DNA from: Treponema sp.
GTDB taxonomy: Bacteria; Spirochaetota; Spirochaetia; Treponematales; Treponemataceae
Assembly: GCA_017617145.1 (NCBI GenBank)
Contig: JAFZWX010000166.1
Span: 1-13,189, forward strand
DNA: 13,189 bases
Direction of reading: 5' to 3'
The notes below the pieces were generated by a model. It ran no database searches. It saw only the letters and a list, made by a program, of their open reading frames with translations, and had not been told where the DNA came from. Every line of letters starts with the position of its first letter. Within the stretch, counting starts at the first letter, position 1. Below, in pieces: positions 1 to 6,093 of this stretch. The translations under genes and the position numbers were made by a program.

Positions 1-100
1 AAGTTCCAATTTTCTTTGCGATTGCTCCTGGCGACAGATTTTCTTCTTCATGCAGTCTTACAGCTTCCAATCGTGTTTCAAAACTGAATACTCTTTGCAT
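1..100 (-). CDS. IS3-family transposase OrfA, N-terminal part (cut by window edge)
   Basis: The ATG at 98-100 (minus strand) is preceded by GGAGG at 106-110, an ideal ribosome site. The 33 codons present begin MQRVFSFETRLEAVRLHEEE and continue NLSPGAIAKKIG. This is the usual start of the OrfA helix-turn-helix domain of IS3-family elements, which binds the terminal repeats; the segment LSPGAIAKKIG is the HTH core. The gene is incomplete only because the window ends, so there is no sign here of damage. In this family OrfA is normally joined by frameshifting to the OrfB DDE integrase, which would lie outside the window. A stand-alone HTH protein of the same superfamily is the alternative, but the terminal repeat just upstream favours the IS. 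Confidence 0.7.
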   Translation of the reverse strand, partial: MQRVFSFETRLEAVRLHEEENLSPGAIAKKIGT

Positions 101-141
101 AACATCCTCCAAAAAGTGTCTAGCTTTTTGGGTTCAGTTCA
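1..141 (-). mobile_element. IS3-family insertion sequence, upstream end only (runs off window)
   Basis: Read on the minus strand, the end of this element is TGAACTGAACCCAAAAAG (tip near 141). It has the TG start and CCAAAAAG-type terminal repeat seen in many IS3-family elements. It is followed by a strong ribosome site and an orfA-type gene. Only the upstream end lies in the window, so the opposite repeat, the orfB integrase gene and any target duplication cannot be checked. The exact tip is inferred from the family pattern. Confidence 0.6.
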
Positions 142-159
142 CGGCTGTTCCGCAGCTTG

Positions 160-166
160 CTAACGC
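160..166. repeat. CTAACGC direct repeat, downstream junction of the IS110 element
   Basis: One of three identical CTAACGC copies in the left part of the window (also 1495-1501 and 1603-1609). Its position just beyond the short downstream end of the IS110 gene suggests that it is the element-target junction. Confidence 0.5.
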
Positions 167-231
167 GCGGCCTCCTCACTTCGTTGCGGTGGCTGCCTTC
201 GGCACTGCTCCATAGCCTCCTATGTTTTTTG

Positions 232-1362
232 TCAAGAAGATGCTAGATTAATTTTATCTTCAGCCCTCTTTTTTGCATAAAATAAAGCTTCATCGGCAAG
301 TTTTGAGATTTTTTCTTCAGAAGAAATAAACTTCCTAGGTTCAAAATCTTGATTATTCTTCAAAAGTGTATAAAGAAGTTCACCCATTTTTCTGGCAATC
401 GTAACTATGGATTTTCCTTTCCCAATACCCCGAGTAATCGTCATATAATTATATTTATCTTTCAAAAATGCTCCATTCTTTGAGCGAACACATGCCCATG
501 CTGCTTGAACAAGTAATGATCTTAAGAGTGGGTTTCCCATTTTTGTAATATGCCCAATTCGATTTATCGTACAAGACCGATCTACTTTTGGAACAAAGCC
601 TAGAAAATTGCTTACCTGATGTGCATTCTCAAATCTATTAACATCACCTATATAAGCAACATACGATAAAGCTGTTATAGGACCTATTCCAGGAACAGTC
701 ATAAGCATTTGGACTTTTTCATCTTTTTCTGTTTCATCATTTATTTTATTGCAAAGAACTTCAATTTGCTTTTCAAGAATAGTTAATCTATCAACAAGTC
801 GCTCTGCTTCTTCTTTTTCATAGCCTTTTAAAAGGGGAAGAATTTCTTTCCTGTTTTTTGAATCGCACATGTTCTTTCTTGTGAACTGTGTGTATCCACA
901 GTGTTCAAAGATAGCATGAAGTCGATTTATTTCTTTAGTTCTTAGAGTTTTTAACGAACGATATTCACTCAGAAGTTTCCTTCTTTCCCAGTCGGCCTCG
1001 CTGGGAGGTGTGACTATAGGCATCTCATCTTCTTCATGACTTCTTATGTATTTTGCAAGCTTCATTGAATCTTCTTTATCAGTTTTCCTGGTACTCATAA
1101 ATATTATGGCAAGTCTTCCAGGATTTAAAATGATTACACGACATCCTACCTTTTCTCTAATAATTCTTTCTATCCTGAATGCAAGGTTACAAGCTTCCAT
1201 CGCAACGACATCATCCTTTGATAATTTCATACAAAGTTTATCAAGTCCAGAAAAATCTGTTGTTCCACCGCTTCTGTTGATTTTATTGGATTTAGTTATA
1301 AGACACATCTCATAAGTCCTTTTTCCCAAATCCAATCCAATTGCATTTCCTGCTACTTCCAT
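232..1362 (-). CDS. IS110-family transposase/recombinase (DEDD plus serine)
   Basis: This 376-residue protein catalyses RNA-guided insertion and excision of its own element. The N-terminal RuvC-like domain carries the DEDD residues: D11 in IGLDLGK, E56 in VAMEACN, and D95 and D98 in KTDKEDS. A coiled linker (about 125-215) leads to the C-terminal Transposase_20 domain, with the helix-hairpin-helix-like VPGIGPITA at 223-231 and GNPLLRSLLVQAAW at 276-289. In that segment S282 is the expected nucleophilic serine. Length and all key residues match functional family members, and there is no frameshift. The ATG at 1360-1362 has an AAAGGGGG ribosome site six bases upstream. The stop is at 232-234, with little space left for the downstream end. 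The element is probably still active. Confidence 0.93.
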   Translation of the reverse strand: MEVAGNAIGLDLGKRTYEMCLITKSNKINRSGGTTDFSGLDKLCMKLSKDDVVAMEACNLAFRIERIIREKVGCRVIILNPGRLAIIFMSTRKTDKEDSMKLAKYIRSHEEDEMPIVTPPSEADWERRKLLSEYRSLKTLRTKEINRLHAIFEHCGYTQFTRKNMCDSKNRKEILPLLKGYEKEEAERLVDRLTILEKQIEVLCNKINDETEKDEKVQMLMTVPGIGPITALSYVAYIGDVNRFENAHQVSNFLGFVPKVDRSCTINRIGHITKMGNPLLRSLLVQAAWACVRSKNGAFLKDKYNYMTITRGIGKGKSIVTIARKMGELLYTLLKNNQDFEPRKFISSEEKISKLADEALFYAKKRAEDKINLASS

Positions 1363-1384
1363 AATAGACCCCCTTTAATATAAA

Positions 1385-1475
1385 ATGAGGACTGGAGAGC
1401 AATCCGAGTGCGTTGAACACCGTTCTCCTATTCGCGGTACTGGGGTTCTGGCCCCAGGCCGCTCTTTGTTATACG
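1385..1475 (-). ncRNA. Candidate IS110 bridge RNA (seekRNA) in the element's left end
   Basis: Read on the minus strand, this non-coding stretch between the element tip and the recombinase gene folds into two stem-loops. The first (1462-1434) pairs GCGG with CCGC outside and CTGGGG with CCCCAG inside, with loop CCAGAA, like the 5' stem-loop of known bridge RNAs. The second (1428-1394) closes GGAGA with TCTCC around a 25-base loop, as expected of a guide loop. Within it, AACGCAC (1414-1408) is exactly complementary to GTGCGTT at the element-target junction (1503-1497). IS110-group elements are known to encode a bridge RNA here. The limits are approximate, and a donor loop may extend towards or into the gene. 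Confidence 0.5.
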
Positions 1476-1494
1476 ATGGCTGGCTTTGACAAAA

Positions 1495-1501
1495 CTAACG
1501 C
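1495..1501. repeat. CTAACGC direct repeat, upstream junction of the IS110 element
   Basis: Second copy of CTAACGC, extended as AACTAACGCA (1493-1502). It marks the switch from the IS110 left end to the flanking DNA. A longer match, AACTAACGCA, occurs again at 1601-1610. Confidence 0.45.
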
Positions 1502-1600
1502 ACGAGTTTTTTAATCTCACTAGGCTATGCCTGCCTTCCACCGGCTCTCTAAGTCCGTCAACTTAGAGTACAACTTTTTCTCGGATTGTTTAATCATAAC
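1502..1600. other. Structured GC-rich spacer between two AACTAACGCA repeats, no gene
   Basis: No open frame with a credible start is present in this part of the 311-base gap between the IS110 gene and vsr. It contains a perfect 7-bp inverted repeat, CTCTAAG (1547-1553) with CTTAGAG (1562-1568), loop 8. A smaller hairpin pairs AGGC (1522-1525) with GCCT (1529-1532). The richness in G and C contrasts with the defence genes. It could be the remnant of another mobile element or an untranslated RNA; nothing in it identifies a known family. Confidence 0.35.
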
Positions 1601-1610
1601 AACTAACGCA
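1601..1610. repeat. AACTAACGCA direct repeat, second copy
   Basis: Ten-base identity with 1493-1502, 108 bp apart, bounding the structured spacer. It may be a second target-like site or the edge of an older insertion. Confidence 0.4.
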
Positions 1611-1624
1611 GGAAAACTACATTT

Positions 1625-1646
1625 AAAAAAAATGCGTATTTACGCA
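1625..1646 (-). terminator. Short rho-independent terminator of vsr
   Basis: On the minus strand, TGCGTA (1646-1641) and TACGCA (1638-1633) form a short hairpin followed directly by eight T (1632-1625). It lies about 28 bases past the vsr stop codon. The stem is short, effectively 4 to 6 bp, so the strength is uncertain. Confidence 0.5.
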
Positions 1647-1673
1647 AAAATTCTAAAAGTAAAAAATACAGCT

Positions 1674-2129
1674 TTAACCTTTAATTTCAAGAGTTGAATC
1701 GCTTGATTCTTCAAGCCATTCAATTATCTGTGAAGTGACATTTTCAATTTTTTGTTTAGAGTTTTTACCGCGAATGGCACATTCCCAGACAGTACACACA
1801 CGCCAGCATTGTTCATGGTAGTACTTAAGATTTTCGGCATCACGTTCTTTGTTGCGTGTAAACTTCTTTTGCCAGAAGGCTGTATTAGATTTTGGGAAAA
1901 CAAAATATTGACAGTTTTCGTGAGCATGCCAGAAACAGCCGTTTATGAAAATTACTGCATAGTAATGAGGAAAGATAAGGTCTGGTTTTCCAGGATAGCG
2001 TTTGTCACAGATACGATAGCGGAAACCAGCCCTATGGAGTGCAGAACGAATCTGTTTTTCAGGTTTTGTATCCTTGGCTCGGATGTGAGACATATTTTTA
2101 TGGCGATCTTCAGGTGACAAACTGTCCAT
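1674..2129 (-). CDS. vsr: Very short patch repair endonuclease Vsr
   Basis: Vsr nicks DNA 5' of the T in T:G mismatches created by deamination of 5-methylcytosine, starting repair that preserves the methylase site. Numbered from the chosen start (151 residues): the basic segment RHKNMSHIRAKDTKPE contains E24; GKPDLIFP holds catalytic D50; INGCFWHAHENC holds H68 and the zinc-type ligands C65, H70 and C73; VWECAI supplies C117. All residues expected of an active enzyme are present. I chose the ATG at 2127-2129 over the one at 2148-2150. It lines up with the family's usual N-terminus (MDSLSPEDRHKNM), and the predicted promoter places the transcript start on or beside the upstream ATG. Neither ATG has a Shine-Dalgarno site. 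The natural partner is the C5-methyltransferase gene starting at 7137, although Vsr is divergent and four genes away. Confidence 0.93.
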   Translation of the reverse strand: MDSLSPEDRHKNMSHIRAKDTKPEKQIRSALHRAGFRYRICDKRYPGKPDLIFPHYYAVIFINGCFWHAHENCQYFVFPKSNTAFWQKKFTRNKERDAENLKYYHEQCWRVCTVWECAIRGKNSKQKIENVTSQIIEWLEESSDSTLEIKG

Positions 2130-2154
2130 AAGCAATATTATACCATTCATTTAT

Positions 2155-2182
2155 ATTATAATGTAAGATTTGCAAATGATAA
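2155..2182 (-). promoter_or_regulatory. Predicted vsr promoter
   Basis: Minus-strand TTATCA (2182-2177), a 16-base spacer, then a perfect TATAAT (2160-2155). Transcription would start near 2148, leaving a leader of about 20 bases before the ATG at 2129. A second TATAAT at 2142-2137 has no good -35 partner. Confidence 0.45.
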
Positions 2183-2200
2183 TGTATGCAATTCTTTTAA

Positions 2201-2229
2201 TATACAAATTCATATTTTTATGCTAAAAT
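2201..2229 (+). promoter_or_regulatory. Predicted promoter of the seven-gene defence operon
   Basis: TATACA (2201-2206), a 17-base spacer, then TAAAAT (2224-2229) with a TG two bases upstream (2221-2222), an extended -10 pattern. The start site would be near 2236, just ahead of the ribosome site of the first gene. It is divergent from the vsr promoter, with the two -35 elements about 18 bases apart, so one regulator could control both. Confidence 0.45.
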
Positions 2230-2235
2230 TATTGC

Positions 2236-2244
2236 GGGTAGGTG
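2236..2244 (+). promoter_or_regulatory. Ribosome binding site that fixes a TTG start
   Basis: GGGTAGGTG ends seven bases before the TTG at 2252. The next in-frame ATG is about 20 codons further on and has no such site, so the TTG is the likely start. Confidence 0.5.
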
Positions 2245-2251
2245 CATTTAA

Positions 2252-3556
2252 TTGAAAAGTTCAAAAAAGTATGTATATACCGATTATCTACAAACCTATG
2301 GTCGCATTATGCAGTTCAATAAGAACAAAAGTGAACCTATCCATAGGTGGTATCCTTTTGTTGAAGGCTATTCACGAGAGTTTATTCAGACAATAATAAA
2401 TGAAAATAAAGATAAAGACATAAAATGTTGCTTGGAGCCGTTCTCTGGTAGTGCGACAACAGCCCTCGAATTACAGAATCTAGGAATAAAATGTTATTCT
2501 TTTGAAATAAACCCTCTTATGTATCTTATAGGAAAAGTTAAGCTTGAAACTCATTATGATATTAATGAAACAGTAAAATGGTTTAATGATATAAAGAAAA
2601 CACGTTCTAGTTTTGTTCAAGCTGATTTGGATTCTGTTTTTCCAACTCTTTACGAATCAGATAAACGTAATAAATGGAATTATGACAGAGATGTTGGACT
2701 TGCTGTAAGAAAACTAGATCTTGCAATAAATACAATTACAAATCCTATTTATAAAGACTTATTTACTATTGCATTGGCAGCAATTTTACTTGATGTGTCT
2801 AATCTGTATAGAAATGGAAAGTGTCTTTCTTATAAAAACAATTGGCAGAATGTAAAATTATCAGAAGAAGATGTTTTCTCAAAATTTGATAAAAAAGTAC
2901 AAGATGAATTATTTAGCGATATCGTTGCATCCTCAAATACAAGAAGTAAAGCAATTCAGCAGAACAAATCATTCCTTTATAATCGTGATTCCCGTATTGC
3001 AATAAATGATATAGTTGCTGACAATTCTGTTGATTTAGTAATAACATCTCCACCATATTTAAATTCACGTGATTACACAGATACTTATATGCTGGAATTA
3101 AAAACCTTAGGTTTTACAAAAAACAATTCCGAAATACAGAATCTTCGTAATCAGACATTCCGTTCCCATGTTCAAATTCATTGGGAGGATGAAACTACAG
3201 TTGAAAACAGATTGTTAAAATCTACATTGTCAAAACTAAAAACATCTGCGAAAAATTTTGATGTATGGAATCCATCAATAATTGATATGGTTCGTCTGTA
3301 TTTTGTAGATATGGAGAAATTATTCAAAGAACTTTACAGAAAAATGAAAGTTGGTGGTAAAGTTTATTTCAATGTTTCTAATTCTGCATATTTTAATATT
3401 GAAATAAAAACACTTGATATTTGTGCTTCAATTGCAGAAGAAATTGGTTTTACGGTTAATGAAATCCGAAAAGCCCGATATTTAAAAACAAGTCCTCAAC
3501 AAAAAGAATATGTAGACAAGCTCCTGGAAGGGGTTATTGTTTTGGAGAAAAAGTAA
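2252..3556 (+). CDS. Amino-type DNA methyltransferase (N4-cytosine or N6-adenine)
   Basis: This 434-residue enzyme should transfer a methyl group from S-adenosylmethionine to an exocyclic amino group in DNA. The cofactor site LEPFSGSATTALE (motif I, FxGxx near 64-68) is near the N-terminus. The catalytic motif DLVITSPPYLNSRDY (motif IV, TSPPY at 265-269) follows about 200 residues later, so the region between is probably the target-recognition domain, as in the alpha-like order. S before PPY is commonest in N4-cytosine enzymes, but adenine enzymes can share it. GGKVYFNVSNSAYFN near 368-383 fits the later part of the fold. The gene starts with TTG. It is first in the operon and three bases from the ATPase gene, which implies that it modifies sites sensed or cut by the neighbouring complex. 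Target sequence unknown. Confidence 0.85.
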   Translation: MKSSKKYVYTDYLQTYGRIMQFNKNKSEPIHRWYPFVEGYSREFIQTIINENKDKDIKCCLEPFSGSATTALELQNLGIKCYSFEINPLMYLIGKVKLETHYDINETVKWFNDIKKTRSSFVQADLDSVFPTLYESDKRNKWNYDRDVGLAVRKLDLAINTITNPIYKDLFTIALAAILLDVSNLYRNGKCLSYKNNWQNVKLSEEDVFSKFDKKVQDELFSDIVASSNTRSKAIQQNKSFLYNRDSRIAINDIVADNSVDLVITSPPYLNSRDYTDTYMLELKTLGFTKNNSEIQNLRNQTFRSHVQIHWEDETTVENRLLKSTLSKLKTSAKNFDVWNPSIIDMVRLYFVDMEKLFKELYRKMKVGGKVYFNVSNSAYFNIEIKTLDICASIAEEIGFTVNEIRKARYLKTSPQQKEYVDKLLEGVIVLEKK

Positions 3557-3559
3557 GAT

Positions 3560-5509
3560 ATGAAAACAAATGAGTTTTATTTACCAATCCTCGATAAGAT
3601 TACGATATACGATTATTCGCTTTATAAATGTCCATTTGAAATAGATTTTTCTTCAAAACTGAATATTATTTATGGTACAAATGGAGTTGGTAAAAGTACC
3701 TTATTAATGATAATACTTTTTTCAATTATTGGCCCATATAAGGGAACAACAAAGACTCAAATTCGATTAGACAAAAGGCGTGATAACCGTCCCTTGTATT
3801 ATTCAGATTTTTTTAAAGATAGAATGTTGGATGTGTCTGAATCTGCTCGAGTTGTTTCTGAGTTTCATATAAATAAGGACAAGTATAAGGTTACCCATTC
3901 TTTATTTGATTGTAGTTTGCTGGAAGTAATTGTTAATGGAAGTTGCTTGCCTGGAAAGACAGGCAAATATAAAGAATATGAAAATTTGTATTTTAAAGGT
4001 GAAACTGATAGTTACAAAACTTCTTTAATTTATAGTTATCAACAATCGTTAAGTTCTACAACTTTGTTACCAGGAGGAATTAATACACTTATAAATATGT
4101 TACAGGATGTTATGCTTTTTGATGAAGATAGACATTTAACATTTTGGAATCCAGATTTACAAGAAGTTATTATAGGAAAATATATTGTTGATGCAGGTTT
4201 TTATGAACGATTCTGTGAACAGAAATTAAATACTAAAGCAGCAGAAAGTGCTTACAAAAAGGCTAGTGAAACTCACAATTTTATGTTGAAATTTCTAAAA
4301 AAAGAAAAAGACCGTTTAAATTCTGAGGGGGTTGATACTAGTAATGTAGACTTAACAATTGAATTAAATACATTACAGAATGAAATTGTAAGTCTTAATG
4401 ACAAAATAGCAGATGAAAGAGCTTTATATGAACGAAAGAATTCAGAATTATTGAAATTATCCAGTAATCAAGAAAAATTGAAAGAAAAAAATCAAGAGTT
4501 AGAAAAAAAATGGTACGATAATATTCTTCCAGATAATTATAATAATTTTTATAAGAAATTTTCAAAAAAAATGATGGTGGGAATCTGTCCTGTTTGTGGA
4601 AATAATCATTCTTTTGATTTAAAAACCGAGCAATGCATAATGTGTAATGAACAATTACATATAGAAAAAACAGTTGATATTCTCAAGATTGATATTGAAA
4701 GACGAGATAACTCTAATGCACTTGCAAAAATTAATAATGAAATTCTTATGTTAAAAGGCGAGTTAAAAACAATAATTAATGAGATTTCAGATATAAGGAC
4801 TCAGATAAACAATAAGCAGGAAAGAATTAATAAAATTAATGTCTATATAAATCCTGATAATTCAAATGATATTGATGAACAGAGATTGTCAGCAGCTCAA
4901 AAAGATAGAGATGTTGCATTGAAAAAAGTAAATTCCGAAAAAATAAAAGAGAATCAAATGCGAGAGCAGATAAAAGATTTATTGGCACAAAATTTTGACA
5001 CTTTTAGAAAATCATTTATCAAATATGCACTTTCTTTTTTTGGAAATAATTATACTGTTGACATAAAACTCCCTCTTTCTGAAATTGAAACATCTGAAGA
5101 AGATAATATTTTACACAATTTAATGACAAGCTTCATATTGAATAATAAAAGACGTGATGAATACTATATGCTTTCTGAGTCACAAAGGATTTTTACCGAT
5201 TTTGCCTTTCGCTTTTCAATACTGACAAATTATCATAAGAAATCTTTTTTTATTTGTGAAACACCTGATAGTACATTGGATATGTTTCATGAAGAAAATG
5301 CGGTGAACACTTTTAAGCAATACATTAATGCTGGAAATTCATTAGTTTTAACGGCAAATGCACGTCGAAGTAACCTTATATTTAGTTTATATAATGCTTT
5401 TCCACGAGGAGATGTTAATATTGTTGATTTAACCGATAAATCAGCTTATTCATTAAATAATAATTTTACATTTGATTCATATATACAGGAGGAACAACTG
5501 AATGACTAA
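3560..5509 (+). CDS. Rad50/SMC-like ABC ATPase with coiled coil and zinc-binding insertion (ABC-3C/Lamassu LmuB-like)
   Basis: This 649-residue ATPase has the split layout of Rad50/SMC proteins. The N-terminal half carries Walker A, GTNGVGKST at 39-47. A first coiled coil (about 213-320) reaches a zinc-type centre, CPVC at 343-346 and CIMC at 359-362, and a second coil (about 370-470) returns. The C-terminal half carries the ABC signature LSESQR (538-543), the Walker B/D-loop segment FICETPDSTLD (about 564-574) and a switch region LVLTANAR. Walker B is unusual: Glu and Thr stand where Asp and Glu are normal. Such ATPases use dimer opening and closing on DNA to control a partner nuclease. The next gene overlaps by 8 bp and a nuclease gene follows, as in ABC-three-component and Lamassu systems. 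Placement in that class rests on architecture, not on a search. Confidence 0.8.
   Translation: MKTNEFYLPILDKITIYDYSLYKCPFEIDFSSKLNIIYGTNGVGKSTLLMIILFSIIGPYKGTTKTQIRLDKRRDNRPLYYSDFFKDRMLDVSESARVVSEFHINKDKYKVTHSLFDCSLLEVIVNGSCLPGKTGKYKEYENLYFKGETDSYKTSLIYSYQQSLSSTTLLPGGINTLINMLQDVMLFDEDRHLTFWNPDLQEVIIGKYIVDAGFYERFCEQKLNTKAAESAYKKASETHNFMLKFLKKEKDRLNSEGVDTSNVDLTIELNTLQNEIVSLNDKIADERALYERKNSELLKLSSNQEKLKEKNQELEKKWYDNILPDNYNNFYKKFSKKMMVGICPVCGNNHSFDLKTEQCIMCNEQLHIEKTVDILKIDIERRDNSNALAKINNEILMLKGELKTIINEISDIRTQINNKQERINKINVYINPDNSNDIDEQRLSAAQKDRDVALKKVNSEKIKENQMREQIKDLLAQNFDTFRKSFIKYALSFFGNNYTVDIKLPLSEIETSEEDNILHNLMTSFILNNKRRDEYYMLSESQRIFTDFAFRFSILTNYHKKSFFICETPDSTLDMFHEENAVNTFKQYINAGNSLVLTANARRSNLIFSLYNAFPRGDVNIVDLTDKSAYSLNNNFTFDSYIQEEQLND
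5487..5492 (+). promoter_or_regulatory. Strong internal ribosome site inside the ATPase gene
   Basis: A perfect AGGAGG, nine bases before the ATG at 5502, sits within the last codons of the ATPase gene. It fixes the start of the 196-residue protein and supports coupled, high translation of it. Confidence 0.6.
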
Positions 5510-6092
5510 AAATCCCAAATTGACAGAGAAAATGTTAGTGTTTCTATATTGTTTATCTCAAATGGATTCTAAAGTAAACATAAATACTTTTCGTCGATAT
5601 ATTTATTTGTATTATATGACAAAAGCTTTTTTTGAGGATTCAGAAACTGATGATGTCGTTATTGCAGTTGAGAAGGGCACTGTAAAGATTTTAGGATTTG
5701 ATGATATTTTGAATACTTTACAGTTACAAGATTATATTGAAATTGATGGGAATTTTATACTAATCAATAAATCTCTAAAGGATTATGTAGAAAAGCTAGT
5801 CTTAAATGGTGCTGTGTTATTTGATATATATAAACAAATCAATCCGTTTGTAAATTTGTTAAAATCATATGATGACCAATTTATTTTCACAATTTTTTTC
5901 TCGGAACCTACTTATACTAGAGCAACACAAGGTGCTGAAACAGAAATAACTCCATTACAAAGTCAGTTATCAAAATTATTAAAAGAGTTTAAGAAGAAAA
6001 TAGCAAATGATAGAATCGACAATTATGATATTCTTTCCCATTGGATGGATTTTATTTTAAGAAATTATTATACAGCGACAGGAGAAGAGTAA
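5502..6092 (+). CDS. Small operon partner, probable ABC-3C 'middle component' (LmuC-like position)
   Basis: I do not recognise this 196-residue protein by motif. It is soluble, with no signal peptide or membrane span. The N-terminal half looks mixed alpha/beta (LTEKMLVFLYCLSQMD..., then short strands around GNFILINKSLKDYV) and could be a winged-helix-like fold. The C-terminal part (about 145-196) is helical with a basic stretch, LLKEFKKKIAND. Its start overlaps the ATPase stop by 8 bp and it ends one base before the nuclease gene, so the three products are almost certainly made together. Size and position between an SMC-like ATPase and an effector nuclease match the middle component of ABC-three-component systems or LmuC of Lamassu, which bridges ATPase and effector. 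That role is inferred from gene order only. Confidence 0.55.
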   Translation: MTKNPKLTEKMLVFLYCLSQMDSKVNINTFRRYIYLYYMTKAFFEDSETDDVVIAVEKGTVKILGFDDILNTLQLQDYIEIDGNFILINKSLKDYVEKLVLNGAVLFDIYKQINPFVNLLKSYDDQFIFTIFFSEPTYTRATQGAETEITPLQSQLSKLLKEFKKKIANDRIDNYDILSHWMDFILRNYYTATGEE

Positions 6093-6093
6093 T

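Larger units (their letters stand above)
160..1497 (-). mobile_element. IS110-family insertion sequence, complete, about 1.3 kb
   Basis: The element contains one intact recombinase gene, a long non-coding upstream end (1363 to about 1497) and a short downstream end. The motif CTAACGC occurs at 160-166 and again at 1495-1501, spaced 1335 bp, which fits the usual length of IS110 elements. I take these copies as the two junctions: IS110 elements have no long inverted repeats and recombine at a short core shared by donor and target. The longer non-coding part lies upstream of the gene, as in the IS110 group rather than the IS1111 group. Exact end positions are inferred to within a few bases. Confidence 0.65.

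Noticed and set aside
1046..1315. Plus-strand open frame opposite the IS110 transposase
   Set aside because: A shadow of the conserved DEDD domain on the other strand.
1752..2117. Plus-strand open frame of 121 codons opposite vsr
   Set aside because: It is antisense to a clearly conserved gene with complete catalytic residues and has no recognisable motif or ribosome site.
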